Positions 23,182-33,951 of a stretch of DNA of 58,635 bases are shown here, in pieces (positions within the stretch are counted from its first letter, which is position 1; each line of letters starts with the position of its first letter). The stretch comes from F23-B02 sp963625655 (GTDB taxonomy: Bacteria; Bacillota; Clostridia; Oscillospirales; Oscillospiraceae), in NCBI GenBank assembly GCA_963625655.1, contig CAVFTS010000010.1:1-58635 (forward strand), read 5' to 3'. The notes beneath the pieces are model-generated. The model was not told the DNA's origin. It worked only from the letters and a program-made list of their open reading frames with translations, and ran no database searches. The position numbers were made by a program, and so were the translations under genes.

Positions 23182-23268
23182 CATCCGGCTTATACATTGT
23201 GTGTAAAATCACGGCGCAAAAATCCGCAATTTTGTTTTGCATATCCTCTTTTCTTTTTTTCGTGTATT

Positions 23269-23277
23269 TGGTATAAT
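23269..23277 (+). promoter_or_regulatory. Extended -10 promoter of prs
   Basis: TGGTATAAT at 23269-23277 is an extended -10 element. A -35 at the usual distance is not convincing in the T-rich stretch upstream. Confidence 0.5.
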
Positions 23278-23324
23278 TCCGATGATAATATCTTTACAAC
23301 CAAATACAGAGAGGAAGATTTAAA

Positions 23325-24287
23325 TTGATTTCACACGGCAAAGAAATTAAGGTTTTCGCAGGCAGCTCCAACCCCAAGCTCGCAGACGACATTTGCAGGT
23401 ATCTCTTCAAGAACGTCGGCGACTGCGACTGCGCAAGCTTCGCAGACGGCGAATGCTCCATTTCCGTAAAGGAGCCGGTCAGAGGTGCGGACGTTTTCAT
23501 CGTTCAGTCCACCTGCAAGCCCGTCAACGACAACCTCATGGAGCTGCTCGTCATGATCGACGCAATGCGCAGAGCCTCCGCAGGACGCATAACGGCGGTC
23601 ATCCCCTATTTCGGCTACGCCCGCCAGGATCGCAAGGCAAAGAGCCGTGATCCCATTTCCGCAAAGCTCGTCGCAAACCTTATCACCGCCGCAGGTGCGG
23701 ACAGAGTCCTCACCATGGACCTTCACGCCGCCCAGATTCAGGGCTTCTTCGACATCCCCGTTGACAATCTCTTCGGCGCTCCTCTCTTTGTTAAGCACTA
23801 TACCGACATTTTCGGCAAGAACAACGACGATGTCGTGGTCGTATCTCCCGACGTCGGCAGTACCGCCCGTGCGAGAAACTTCGCAATGAAGCTCGGTGTC
23901 AACATGGCCATCGTGGACAAGCGCCGTCAGAAGGCAAATCAGTCCGAGGTCATGAACATAATCGGCTCGGTAGAGGGCAAGACCTGCATCCTGCTTGACG
24001 ACATGGTCGATACCGCCGGTTCCCTCTGCGGTGCGGCAAAGGCGATCGTCGAGATCGGCGGCGCAAAGGAGGTCTACGCCTGCGCAAGCCACGGCGTTCT
24101 CTCCGGCCCCGCCATCGACAGGCTCAACGCAAGCTGCATAAAGGAGCTGCTCCTTCTCGATACCATCCCCTATCCCGACGACAAGCCGGAGTGCGGCATA
24201 ATCAAGTACCAGTCCGTTGCCCCCCTGTTTGCCGAGGCGATCAGGAGAATTTACGAGGAGACCTCCATTTCCAATCTGTTTGACTGA
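23325..24287 (+). CDS. prs: Ribose-phosphate pyrophosphokinase
   Basis: 320 residues. It starts with TTG at 23325, seven bases after GAGGAAG; no in-frame ATG lies nearby. The PRPP synthase features are present: IPYFGYARQDRK, the DLHAAQIQGFFDIPVDN catalytic and Mg-binding region, and the PRPP-binding loop CILLDDMVDTAGS. It makes PRPP for purines, pyrimidines, histidine and tryptophan. It is coupled to pth as in many Firmicutes. Confidence 0.97.
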   Translation: MISHGKEIKVFAGSSNPKLADDICRYLFKNVGDCDCASFADGECSISVKEPVRGADVFIVQSTCKPVNDNLMELLVMIDAMRRASAGRITAVIPYFGYARQDRKAKSRDPISAKLVANLITAAGADRVLTMDLHAAQIQGFFDIPVDNLFGAPLFVKHYTDIFGKNNDDVVVVSPDVGSTARARNFAMKLGVNMAIVDKRRQKANQSEVMNIIGSVEGKTCILLDDMVDTAGSLCGAAKAIVEIGGAKEVYACASHGVLSGPAIDRLNASCIKELLLLDTIPYPDDKPECGIIKYQSVAPLFAEAIRRIYEETSISNLFD

Positions 24288-24303
24288 TATTCGAGGACAA
24301 GTG

Positions 24304-24897
24304 ATGTTTGACAAATTCCGCAGCGGCGGCGGGGTATCATGGATAGTCGTATTCCTCGGCAATCCGGGGCCCAAATACCGTGACACCCGCCACAACGCCG
24401 GCTTCATGGCGGCGGACGCCATGGAGAAAAAGCTTGGCATCTCCATAAACAAGCTGCGCTTCAAAGCGCTCACTGCTCAAGCCACGCTCGGCGGCGAAAA
24501 GGTGCTGCTGCTCAAGCCCCAGACCTATATGAATCTTTCGGGCGAGTCCGTTTCTCCCGCCGCCGCCTTCTACAAGGTGCCGCCGGAGCATATCATCGTC
24601 GTGTCGGACGAAGTGTCTCTGCCCATCGGCAAGCTGCGTATCAGGAAAAGCGGCTCCGCTGGCGGTCACAACGGGCTTAAAAACATCATAGCCATGCTCG
24701 GAACCGACGCTTTTCCCCGCATCCGCATGGGTGTGGGTGCGCCTCCGCACGCAGATTACGATATGGTGGATTGGGTGCTTTCGTCATTTAAGAACCAAGA
24801 TGCGGACGATATGCGCTCTCTTGCCGTGCGTGTGTGCGATGCCGTTGAGTGCTATATCGCAGAAGGCCCCGACCGTGCAATGAACAAGTTTAACTGA
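24304..24897 (+). CDS. pth: Peptidyl-tRNA hydrolase
   Basis: 197 residues from the ATG at 24304 behind GAGG; the longer frame to 24217 overlaps prs. Signature residues: FLGNPGPKYRDTRHNAG with the catalytic His, QTYMNLSGESV, and the GSAGGHNGLK loop. The second conserved loop reads SDEVSLPIG where many enzymes have DDLDLP; the conserved Asp remains. It releases peptides from stalled peptidyl-tRNA. A short extension of about 11 residues precedes the core. Confidence 0.95.
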   Translation: MFDKFRSGGGVSWIVVFLGNPGPKYRDTRHNAGFMAADAMEKKLGISINKLRFKALTAQATLGGEKVLLLKPQTYMNLSGESVSPAAAFYKVPPEHIIVVSDEVSLPIGKLRIRKSGSAGGHNGLKNIIAMLGTDAFPRIRMGVGAPPHADYDMVDWVLSSFKNQDADDMRSLAVRVCDAVECYIAEGPDRAMNKFN

Positions 24898-24930
24898 GAA
24901 GCTTAACGGGGATTCGGCTCCCGTCAGCCT

Positions 24931-24961
24931 AACGGGGGCATCGTATTGCCCCCGTTTTTTT
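24931..24961 (+). terminator. Terminator after pth
   Basis: AACGGGGGCA pairs with TGCCCCCGTT around TCGTAT, followed by TTTTT. Confidence 0.95.
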
Positions 24962-24980
24962 AGGGAAAGGATGATACAAC

Positions 24981-26174
<1,194 letters not shown>

Positions 26175-26177
26175 GCC

Positions 26178-27290
26178 ATGTCCGATTTTCACGGTATCAT
26201 TTACGCCTACGGCGCTACGGTGGAGCTGGGCGAGCTTGTCCGCCGCCGCACCGCCGCCTCCATGCCCTTCTGCGGCAGGTACAGACTTATCGACTTTGCG
26301 CTGTCGTCCATGATGAACGCAGGCATCCACAACGTCGGCGTCATCATGCAGCGTGACTACCAGTCGCTGCTCGACCACATCGGCAGCGGTAAGGACTGGG
26401 ACATGGGCCGCAAGATAGGCGGTCTGCGTATGCTCCCGCCATTCGGCCTGCCCGAATACCACAAGGGCGACTACACCGGCACCATAGAGGCGCTGAATGC
26501 CGTCTCCACATACATCGACGACATTAAAGAGAACAATATAATAATGATGCACGGCAACACCGCAGCGAATCTCGACCTTGCGGACATCTGCCGCAGTCAC
26601 ATTGAATCCGGTGCGGAGATCACGGCGATATGCACACGCCTTGACCCCGATTACCGCCATCACCGCTATGACCCCGACGAAAACGGCTTCGCAGACGGCA
26701 TTATCTATAATCAGACCGGCTCCGGCAGGGGCTTTGCCTCGCTTGAGGCGTATGTCATTTCAAAGTCCCTGCTCACAAGGCTCATGGCGGATTGCGCCGC
26801 AAACAACAGCTACCACTTCCACCGTGACGCTCTTGCGTCCTACCTCGGTCAGGGCGGCAGGATGCACGTCTACGTTCACGAAAGCTACGCACGGCGTATT
26901 ATGAGTACGGATGCGTATTTCCGTGCAAACATGGATATGCTCGACCCCGAAAAGCGCAATGCGCTCTTCCCCGACGGTCGCCCCGTGCGTTCGAAAAGCT
27001 CCGTTGACGTCAGCACCTACTACGGCGAAAACGCCAAGGTCAGCCGCTCCCTCGTTGCGGACGGCTGCCGCATCGAGGGCGAGCTTGAAAACTGCATCGT
27101 CTTTTCCGACGTGCGCATCAAAAAGGGTGCAAAGCTCCGTGACTGCATCATAATGCGTGGTGCGGAGATCGGAGAAAACGTCATTCTCGGCAACGTCATC
27201 GCCGACAAAAACGTAAGGCTCTCCGCCGATCAGACCTTGATGGGAAGTGAACGACTCCCCATCGTCATCCCGAAAAACAGCAGCATTTAA
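26178..27290 (+). CDS. glgD: Glycogen biosynthesis protein GlgD (non-catalytic GlgC paralogue)
   Basis: 370 residues. It has the GlgC fold, including PFCGRYRLIDFALSSMMNAG and a C-terminal beta-helix, but the glycine-rich GGxGxR nucleotide loop is lost (AYGATVELGELV). This is the GlgD pattern known in Firmicutes, where it forms a heteromer with GlgC and modulates its activity. Spacing of three bases from glgC and ten from glgP supports one transcript. Confidence 0.95.
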   Translation: MSDFHGIIYAYGATVELGELVRRRTAASMPFCGRYRLIDFALSSMMNAGIHNVGVIMQRDYQSLLDHIGSGKDWDMGRKIGGLRMLPPFGLPEYHKGDYTGTIEALNAVSTYIDDIKENNIIMMHGNTAANLDLADICRSHIESGAEITAICTRLDPDYRHHRYDPDENGFADGIIYNQTGSGRGFASLEAYVISKSLLTRLMADCAANNSYHFHRDALASYLGQGGRMHVYVHESYARRIMSTDAYFRANMDMLDPEKRNALFPDGRPVRSKSSVDVSTYYGENAKVSRSLVADGCRIEGELENCIVFSDVRIKKGAKLRDCIIMRGAEIGENVILGNVIADKNVRLSADQTLMGSERLPIVIPKNSSI

Positions 27291-27299
27291 GGTGAATTT

Positions 27300-29702
27300 A
27301 TGACAAACCAGATTTCCCGTGACGAGGTGCGCTCTGCCATTGAGGATAAGCTCTGTGCGCACTTCGGAGTAACAAGCAAAAACGCAACGGACGATCAGGT
27401 GTTTCGTGCAAGCGCCATCGTTATCCGTGAGATCATGAGCCGTCTTCTCGCATTCGAGGAGGAAGAGACCCCCGACCGTGAGGTGCATTACCTGTCCATG
27501 GAGTTTCTGATGGGCAGGAGTCTGATGAAAAACGCCTTCAACCTCGGCATTTCCGAGGCACTCACGGGGGCGCTGTCCGACCTCGGCAGAAATGCGTCGG
27601 ATATCTTTGAGGAGGAAAACGACGCAGGACTCGGCAACGGCGGCCTCGGCCGTCTTGCCGCCTGCTACATGGACTCCATGGCGACGCTCGGCATCCCCGC
27701 AACGGGCTATTCCATCTGCTACGAGCTCGGCATCTTCCGCCAGAAGATCGTTGACGGCAGGCAGACCGAGGTTGCGGACGACTGGCGCAAGAGCGCCGAG
27801 AGCTGGCTTATACCCCGCAACGAGGATGCGGTCGAGGTGCGCTTCGGCGGTCACATCAGCTCGTACTGGGACGGCTTCGGTCGCTATCACGCCGAGCATC
27901 AGGGCTACACCACCGTGACGGCGGTGCCGAGGGATATGCTCATCGCAGGCTACGGCGGAAAGCGCATAAACACACTCCGCCTGTGGGACGCAAGAAGCAC
28001 CAATGCGCTCGATATGTACCTGTTCTCCGAGGGCGAGTACGTTAAGAGCATGGAGCAGCGCACCATGAGCGAGGTCATCACGAAGGTGCTGTACCCCGCC
28101 GACGACCACATCGAGGGAAAGCGGCTGCGCTTAAAGCAGCAGTATTTCTTCGTGTCGGCAACGGCTCAGACCATCGTTAAAAAGCACGTCGAGCGCTGGG
28201 GTGATATCCGCAGCTTCGCAAAGCACCACGTCATTCAGATAAACGACACCCACCCGACCCTCGTCATCCCCGAACTCATGCGGATAATGATGGACGAATA
28301 CGGTCTCGGCTGGGACGAGGCGTGGAGCATCGTAAGCTCCGCCGTGGCGTACACGAACCACACCGTCATGAGCGAGGCACTCGAAAAGTGGCCGCAGTCG
28401 CTCGTGCAGAGTCTGCTTCCGAGGATATGGGAGATACTGTGCGAGATAAACCGCCGCTGGTGCGAGCTTCTCATCTCCCGCTTCGGCAGCGGCGAAAAGA
28501 CGGGGCGCAGCCTCATAATTCGGGACGGCTGCGTGCATATGGCAAACCTCTGCCTTGCGGCCTGCTTTAAGGTAAACGGCGTCTCCGCCCTGCACGGCGA
28601 GATACTGCGCAACGACCTGTTCCGTGACGTGTGCGAGCTTTATCCAGAGCGCTTCACCTACGTCACCAACGGCATCGACCACCGCCGCTGGCTTGCGCAG
28701 ATAAACCCCCGCCTGCACCGTCTCGTGACCGATCTTTCAGGCAGCGACGACTACCTCACCGAGCCGGAAAAGCTCATACGGCTGAGGGATTTTGCCGCAG
28801 AGCCCGAGGTGCAGCGCCGTGTAATCGAGATAAAGCGGCAAAACAAGCGCGACTTTGCCGCATTTGCACTTAAAAACGACGGCTTCGTACTGAACACGGA
28901 CGCCGTTATAGACGTTCAGGTAAAGCGTCTGCACGAGTACAAGCGGCAGCTCATGTGCGCAATGCTCATAACCTCGCTCATGCAGCGAATACACGACGAT
29001 CCCAATGCGGAATTTCTGCCCCGCAGCTTCGTGTTCGGAGCAAAGGCGGCGGCGGGCTACCACACCGCAAAGCGCATAATCGAGCTTATCTGCTCGCTTG
29101 CAAACGAAATAAACTCCGACCCCCTGTGCCGTGATAAGCTTCAGGTGTACTTCATGGAGAACTATCGTGTCTCTGCGGCGGAGGCGCTCATGCCGGCGGC
29201 GTGCGTTTCGGAGCAGATCTCGACTGCGGGCAAGGAAGCCTCCGGCACCGGCAACATGAAGCTCATGCTAAACGGTGCGGTCACGATCGGCACTCTCGAC
29301 GGCGCAAACGTCGAGATGTACGAGCGCCTCGGCGATGAAAACATGTTCCTGTTCGGTCTCCGTGCGCACGAGGTCGAGGCGCTCAAGGCATCCGGCTACG
29401 ACCCCGGCGCCATCGCACGCAGCGACAGGGAGATCGCCGACATTCTCGACCGCTTCAGCCGGGGATTTTCCGACGGCAAAAGCTACGCCGACCTTGCGTC
29501 GGGTCTCAGCTACGGCGATCCGTATATGCTGATTGCCGACTTCCGCAGCTACGCCGACACCCACCGCAGAATGTACGACGTCATTGCCGACAACGGGAGC
29601 TTTGCCCGTCTGTCTCTCACAAATACTGCGGAAAGCGGCATCTTCGCCGCCGACCGTGCGATAAGGGAGTATTCCGAAAGCATATGGAAAACAAAACCGT
29701 GA
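27300..29702 (+). CDS. glgP: Glycogen/starch phosphorylase
   Basis: 800 residues, typical bacterial length. It has EENDAGLGNGGLGRLAACY near the N-terminus and the PLP lysine in EASGTGNMKLMLNGA. It releases glucose-1-phosphate from alpha-glucans. With glgC and glgD upstream, synthesis and breakdown are encoded together. No glycogen synthase or branching enzyme lies in the window. The 3' end overlaps the kinase gene by 19 bases. Confidence 0.97.
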   Translation: MTNQISRDEVRSAIEDKLCAHFGVTSKNATDDQVFRASAIVIREIMSRLLAFEEEETPDREVHYLSMEFLMGRSLMKNAFNLGISEALTGALSDLGRNASDIFEEENDAGLGNGGLGRLAACYMDSMATLGIPATGYSICYELGIFRQKIVDGRQTEVADDWRKSAESWLIPRNEDAVEVRFGGHISSYWDGFGRYHAEHQGYTTVTAVPRDMLIAGYGGKRINTLRLWDARSTNALDMYLFSEGEYVKSMEQRTMSEVITKVLYPADDHIEGKRLRLKQQYFFVSATAQTIVKKHVERWGDIRSFAKHHVIQINDTHPTLVIPELMRIMMDEYGLGWDEAWSIVSSAVAYTNHTVMSEALEKWPQSLVQSLLPRIWEILCEINRRWCELLISRFGSGEKTGRSLIIRDGCVHMANLCLAACFKVNGVSALHGEILRNDLFRDVCELYPERFTYVTNGIDHRRWLAQINPRLHRLVTDLSGSDDYLTEPEKLIRLRDFAAEPEVQRRVIEIKRQNKRDFAAFALKNDGFVLNTDAVIDVQVKRLHEYKRQLMCAMLITSLMQRIHDDPNAEFLPRSFVFGAKAAAGYHTAKRIIELICSLANEINSDPLCRDKLQVYFMENYRVSAAEALMPAACVSEQISTAGKEASGTGNMKLMLNGAVTIGTLDGANVEMYERLGDENMFLFGLRAHEVEALKASGYDPGAIARSDREIADILDRFSRGFSDGKSYADLASGLSYGDPYMLIADFRSYADTHRRMYDVIADNGSFARLSLTNTAESGIFAADRAIREYSESIWKTKP

Positions 29703-30571
29703 TCGTTATCGGTGCCGTGAATATGGACATTTGCGGCAGACCGGCAAAGCCTCTCGTTGCGGGAGATTCAAACCCCGGCAGCATAAGCATGAGTCCCGGC
29801 GGCGTCGGGCGCAACATTGCGCACAACCTGAGCCTTTTGGGGCTAAACGTCAAGTTCATTGCGGCAGTAGGAACGGACGCCTTCGGCGAGGGCATCATGC
29901 AGAGCTGCCGTGAATTGGGCTTCGATATGCACCTGTGCCGCAGGATACGAGGGGGACACACCTCCTGCTACCTGTACATCACAGACGAGAAGGGCGAGAT
30001 GCAGCTCGGCGTGAGCGACACCGACATCGCCGGAAGCATAACGCCGGAGTATCTGTACTCCTGCTTAAACGAGATAAACCGTGCCGACGCCGTGGTCGTG
30101 GACGCAAATCTCACGGAGGAAACGCTGCATTGGATAGGTCAGCACGTCACCGCACCCCTGTACGCAGACCCCGTTTCCACCGCAAAGGCGAATCGCCTAA
30201 AGCCCCTGCTGCCGCATCTTCACGCCTTTAAGCCGAACGCCATCGAGGCGATGAGCATGACGGGCGAAAGCACCTCCCTGCGTGCGGCGGAGGCGCTCAT
30301 GGCACAGGGCGTAAAGCGTATTTTCGTCTCGCTCGGCTCTGACGGCATCGTTGCCGCCGAGGGCGGCTCCGTCATAAAGCTGCCATGCATTAAAACCGAG
30401 ATCGTCAACACAACCGGCTGCGGCGATGCGGCGACCGCCGCCATCGTCTGGGCGGGCGTACACGGCGCAGACCTCGACGAAAGCGCCGAGGCGGCGATGA
30501 AGGCGGCGACGCTGACGCTGCAATGCGCCGAGGCGGTAAATCCCGACCTCTGCGAGGAGCTTATACGGTAA
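29684..30571 (+). CDS. PfkB-family carbohydrate kinase, pseudouridine-kinase-like
   Basis: 295 residues. The ribokinase-like fold is shown by GAVNMDICGRP, SPGGVGRNIAHNLSLLG and the C-terminal catalytic NTTGCGDAATAA with the base Asp. The DSNPGSISMSPGGVGRN arrangement is most like pseudouridine kinases (PsuK), but no psuG glycosidase is adjacent, so ribokinase or another nucleoside kinase stays possible. Its start codon lies within the glgP end, so it is translationally coupled to glycogen phosphorylase. Confidence 0.85.
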   Translation: MENKTVIVIGAVNMDICGRPAKPLVAGDSNPGSISMSPGGVGRNIAHNLSLLGLNVKFIAAVGTDAFGEGIMQSCRELGFDMHLCRRIRGGHTSCYLYITDEKGEMQLGVSDTDIAGSITPEYLYSCLNEINRADAVVVDANLTEETLHWIGQHVTAPLYADPVSTAKANRLKPLLPHLHAFKPNAIEAMSMTGESTSLRAAEALMAQGVKRIFVSLGSDGIVAAEGGSVIKLPCIKTEIVNTTGCGDAATAAIVWAGVHGADLDESAEAAMKAATLTLQCAEAVNPDLCEELIR

Positions 30572-30615
30572 TATGAAATATGAAAAACGCCGCCCGACTG
30601 GCGATGTTATAAACC

Positions 30616-30645
30616 AAAAGCCTGCGGCACAGCCGCAGGCTTTTC
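30616..30645. terminator. Bidirectional terminator between glg operon and leftward lipoprotein
   Basis: AAAAGCCTGCGG (30616-30627) and CCGCAGGCTTTT (30633-30644) form a perfect stem. Confidence 0.93.
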
Positions 30646-30655
30646 TATGTGCTTA

Positions 30656-31339
30656 TTACTTTCTTACGAAGTCCATGGGATAAAGTGCTGCTTCGGACTC
30701 GTCGCTGAGGTCGCCGTCTTCGTACTCCACAACGAGGGTGAGCTTGTCGCCCTTGAGCTTGTACTCAAAGTAATCGCCCTCGTCAAGCTTGTCGCCCTCA
30801 TCAAAGAGATACAGCTTGCCGTCCTTAATCTCGTAGCTGCCGTTTTCGGTCTCGTCTTCGAAAAAGTCATCCATGTCAAAGAAGCTCTCCTCCATCACGG
30901 CATCAATAAGCTCGTCAATGGACATGCCTTCCTCGGCCGCAAGCTCATCAAGGGTGTAGCCCTCGGCTGCCGCCGCTTCTTCAAGTATCTTCTGCATTGC
31001 ATTGCGGAAAGCCTTCTCCAGCAGCTCCTTGTTCATCGAGATCGTAAGAACATATTCGCCGTTCTCGTCAAATTCGTAGACCAGCGTGGCTTCAGCGCCG
31101 CTAAAGTCGAAATACCCCGCCATATCGACTTCGTCAGCCATCTCTGCGTTGAGATAGTCGCCCATGTCGACCGTTGCTTCCCAAGTGCCGACGATAAGTT
31201 CGGCGTCGGTCTTCTTCTCGACCTTTTCGACCTTGTCGTCGTCCTTGTCCTTGTCGCTGCCGCCGTCGGAGCATGCACAAAGTGCAAACACCATGACGAG
31301 TGCAAGCAGCAGAGCCGCAATTCTCTTTACGTTTTTCAT
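30656..31339 (-). CDS. Acidic lipoprotein of unknown function
   Basis: 227 residues. A lipoprotein signal peptide ends in ALCAC, then a linker rich in Asp and Lys (about 24-45), then a mixed region with LIVGTWEATVDM and ELLEKAFRNAMQ helices. The mature protein is very acidic (EESFFDMDDFFEDETENG). The GTWE opening and beta-rich end resemble lipocalin-like lipoproteins, but I do not recognise a named family. It ends the leftward group that includes MOSC and moaA; the 36-base gap allows co-transcription. Exposed on the outer face of the membrane. Confidence 0.75.
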   Translation of the reverse strand: MKNVKRIAALLLALVMVFALCACSDGGSDKDKDDDKVEKVEKKTDAELIVGTWEATVDMGDYLNAEMADEVDMAGYFDFSGAEATLVYEFDENGEYVLTISMNKELLEKAFRNAMQKILEEAAAAEGYTLDELAAEEGMSIDELIDAVMEESFFDMDDFFEDETENGSYEIKDGKLYLFDEGDKLDEGDYFEYKLKGDKLTLVVEYEDGDLSDESEAALYPMDFVRK

Positions 31340-31375
31340 TTTTTCCTCCGTATATTTTTATTTTGGATTGCGCAA

Positions 31376-31807
31376 TTAAAGTACCTCAATGCCGTCGCCC
31401 TTTTTCACCTTGCCCGAAGCAAGGACCTTCACGAAAACGCCCTCTCTGGGCATGACGCAGTCGCCCGCCGCCTTGCGTATCGCACAGTCGGCATGGCACT
31501 CCTTGCCTATCTGCGTGACCTCACAGACCGCCTCGCCGATGCGAAGCCTCGTCCCCACGGGGAGACTCGACACCGCAAGCCCCTCGACAAGCACGTTCTC
31601 CGCAAAGTCGCCGTTTTTGAGCTTAAAGCTCAGCTTCTTCTGAAGCTTTTCGACGCTCTCGACGCTCAAAAGGCTTATCTGCCTGTGCCAGTTGCCTGCG
31701 TGGGCGTCACCGTCGATACCGTGGTCGATGCGAAAGTACGCTTCGGGTATCTCATGCTTCTGTATTCCTCTGACCTCGCTGATGCATATTGCCGCAACGC
31801 TTGCCAT
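31376..31807 (-). CDS. MOSC domain protein
   Basis: 143 residues covering a single MOSC domain: the HGIDGDAHAGNWHRQISLL start region, NGDFAENVLVEG, and the conserved Cys in IGKECHADCAIRK. MOSC domains handle sulfur for molybdenum cofactor enzymes. It follows moaA by three bases, so it belongs to cofactor biosynthesis or insertion. Its Shine-Dalgarno AGGAGGA is formed by the last codons of moaA. Confidence 0.92.
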   Translation of the reverse strand: MASVAAICISEVRGIQKHEIPEAYFRIDHGIDGDAHAGNWHRQISLLSVESVEKLQKKLSFKLKNGDFAENVLVEGLAVSSLPVGTRLRIGEAVCEVTQIGKECHADCAIRKAAGDCVMPREGVFVKVLASGKVKKGDGIEVL

Positions 31808-31810
31808 GGC

Positions 31811-32764
31811 TCATCCTCCTATCCTGTTCATGCTTCTTTTCGATTCGGAGCGCTCCGTCGCCGAAAGCTCAACGTGCATTTTCGGCTTGCGGAGCGCAGC
31901 CTCCGCTATGGCGTCCTCAAGCGCCTTGCCGTGAAGCCCCCGAACGGAGATCTCCTCCGCCGAGTGCAGGCAGGGCTTTATGCAGCCGTCGGCGGTGAGC
32001 CGCAGGCGGTTGCACTCCGAGCAGAAGTGATTGCTCAGAGGGCTTATTATCCCCACTCTGCCGAGCGCCCCCGGCAGTCTGTACAGCCGGGCTACGGACT
32101 TGCCCTCCGGCTCTGCGGGCACAAGCTCCGGCAGCCTGTCGGTGACGAAGGAACCGGGCAGGTATGCGTCCGCCCCGAAGTGCGCCGTGTCGCCGATGGG
32201 CATAAGCTCGATAAAGCGCACATCAACGGGCATTTTCCGTGTAAGATAAGCAAGGCTTTCGACCTCGTCGGAGTTAAAGCCGCCTATCAGCACGCAGTTC
32301 AGCTTCACGGGAGACATCCCGACCTCTATTGCGGCCTCGATGCCGGACAGCGCATCCGCAAGCCTTCCCGTGCGGGTCATGCTGCGGTACTTTTCGTCGT
32401 CCAGCGTGTCGAGACTTATATTTATGCGGTGTATCCCGGCATCGTAAAGCTCCCTTGCAATGGGAGGGAGCAGCGTTCCGTTTGTCGTCATCGACATATC
32501 CTCGACACCGGGTATCTCGCCGAGCCGACGTGTCAGCTCGACTATATCCCGACGCACCAAGGGCTCGCCTCCCGTTATGCGGAGCTTTTTCATTCCGAGC
32601 TGGGAAGCGGCGGAGGCGATCTCAACCGTCTCGTCGGCGCTGAGATTCCTCTTGCAGTTGCAGACGCTTTCACACTCCGGCATACAGTAGCGGCAGCGGA
32701 GATTGCACGCATCGGTGACGGAGATGCGGAGGTATTCGATTGTCCTTCCGAAGCCGTCCTTCAT
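31811..32764 (-). CDS. moaA: GTP 3',8-cyclase (radical SAM)
   Basis: 317 residues. The N-terminal radical SAM site is CNLRCRYC (Cys20, 24, 27); the C-terminal cluster follows C-x2-C-x13-C in FCSECNRLRLTADGCIKPC. The protein ends in Gly-Gly, the tail needed for catalysis in MoaA. It performs the first step of molybdopterin synthesis. The other moa/moe genes are not in the window. The start follows GGGAGG; capA-like lies 17 bases upstream. Confidence 0.96.
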   Translation of the reverse strand: MKDGFGRTIEYLRISVTDACNLRCRYCMPECESVCNCKRNLSADETVEIASAASQLGMKKLRITGGEPLVRRDIVELTRRLGEIPGVEDMSMTTNGTLLPPIARELYDAGIHRINISLDTLDDEKYRSMTRTGRLADALSGIEAAIEVGMSPVKLNCVLIGGFNSDEVESLAYLTRKMPVDVRFIELMPIGDTAHFGADAYLPGSFVTDRLPELVPAEPEGKSVARLYRLPGALGRVGIISPLSNHFCSECNRLRLTADGCIKPCLHSAEEISVRGLHGKALEDAIAEAALRKPKMHVELSATERSESKRSMNRIGG

Positions 32765-32781
32765 GCTGCCTCCCGTTTTGC

Positions 32782-33951
32782 TCAGATCCTGTCCTTTGCG
32801 CTCAGTCTGCGCTCCATATGCCCCTCGTCGGGGTTGCCGTGATTATCGTCGCCGAAATGCCTGCCCGCAAGCTCGGGGTCTGTCTTGTCGGACAGCGCCT
32901 CCTTTATGGCGGCTCTCGCCTCCATCTGCTCTATGCGAACCTGCTCCTTTGCGTGCTTCTCCTCACGGGCCTGAAGTTCCTGCTCCTTGTACGCCTTCGT
33001 CCTTGCGATGACGTCGAGCCGACGGAGCTTTTCCTGCTTGCGCACGGTGACGGGGAGCTTTTTAACGTCGGTAAAATAGCTCATATCGTCGCCGACGGAG
33101 ACCGTTTTGCTCTCACGGTCGATATGCGTGGGCAGCGCTTCAAACGCTATCCCGCTCTTTGTGAATTTAAGGCGCAGGAGCATTCCCTTGTCGGTGTCGT
33201 TCTGCGCACGCTGGTAGTCTGTATCGAACACAAAGTTGCCCAGCGAATAGAACACGGGCTTTGTGCCGAAATACTCATAGCCCTGCACCACATGGGGGTG
33301 GTGCGCAACCACGGCGTCGCAGCCCCAACGCAGGTACTTTTTGAACTGGTGACGAACCTTCGCCGACGGCAGATGCAGAAACTCGTCTCCGCCGTGGTAT
33401 ACCAGCACAACGTAGTCCACCTTGGGCTTGAGCGCCTTTATCGCAGCCTTGATATAATCTATCCTCGACTCGTGCAGCGGTCCTCCGCTCCGGGCGGTCG
33501 CAATACGGTAGTGCTTATACTGCACCGAAAGCAGCCCGACCTTTATCCCGTTTCCGAGGATTATACAGCGGGCGGCTTCGGACACGTTCATTCCGATGCC
33601 GATGAATGGAACGCCTTTTTCCTTGCAGCTCTCGATCGTATCGACGACGCCGACGGTGCCGAAGTCCATCATGTGATTGTTCGCAAAGGACAGCACCGGG
33701 TTTTTGATGTTGCGCTTTACAAAGTCCAGCGCTTCGGGGCTGCTGCGATGCGCAAGGCGCTTTTTCTTCGTGATGCGGCACGGCGTCACGGGGCTTTCAA
33801 AGTTTATGACGTTGTAGTCGTTTTCGCCCAGAAAGCTCTTTATTCCGTCGCCGAGCAGCGTATCGTTGCCGCAGCAGTCCGCAAAATAGCCGCTGAAGGC
33901 AAGGTCGCCGGTAAAGCCGATCGTAAGGCTTGCGCCGTTATCAGTATTCAT
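32782..33951 (-). CDS. CapA/PgsA-family metallophosphatase-like protein
   Basis: 389 residues. The calcineurin-like CapA fold shows in GFTGDLAFSG, NFESPVTP, SFANNHMMDFG, VYHGGDE and AHHPHVVQGYE, so the usual metal-site Asp, Asn and His are present. Relatives act in poly-gamma-glutamate or capsule assembly. There is no signal peptide or clear membrane anchor, unlike classical CapA. The last 80 residues are charged and predicted coiled coil (YKEQELQAREEKHAKEQ). The start overlaps the ATP-grasp stop (ATGA). Role in the nearby surface polymer is inference. Confidence 0.85.
   Translation of the reverse strand: MNTDNGASLTIGFTGDLAFSGYFADCCGNDTLLGDGIKSFLGENDYNVINFESPVTPCRITKKKRLAHRSSPEALDFVKRNIKNPVLSFANNHMMDFGTVGVVDTIESCKEKGVPFIGIGMNVSEAARCIILGNGIKVGLLSVQYKHYRIATARSGGPLHESRIDYIKAAIKALKPKVDYVVLVYHGGDEFLHLPSAKVRHQFKKYLRWGCDAVVAHHPHVVQGYEYFGTKPVFYSLGNFVFDTDYQRAQNDTDKGMLLRLKFTKSGIAFEALPTHIDRESKTVSVGDDMSYFTDVKKLPVTVRKQEKLRRLDVIARTKAYKEQELQAREEKHAKEQVRIEQMEARAAIKEALSDKTDPELAGRHFGDDNHGNPDEGHMERRLSAKDRI

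Noticed and set aside
30647..32842. A 731-codon plus-strand open frame across the lipoprotein, MOSC and moaA genes
   Set aside because: All three minus-strand genes have family motifs and ribosome sites; the plus frame has none.
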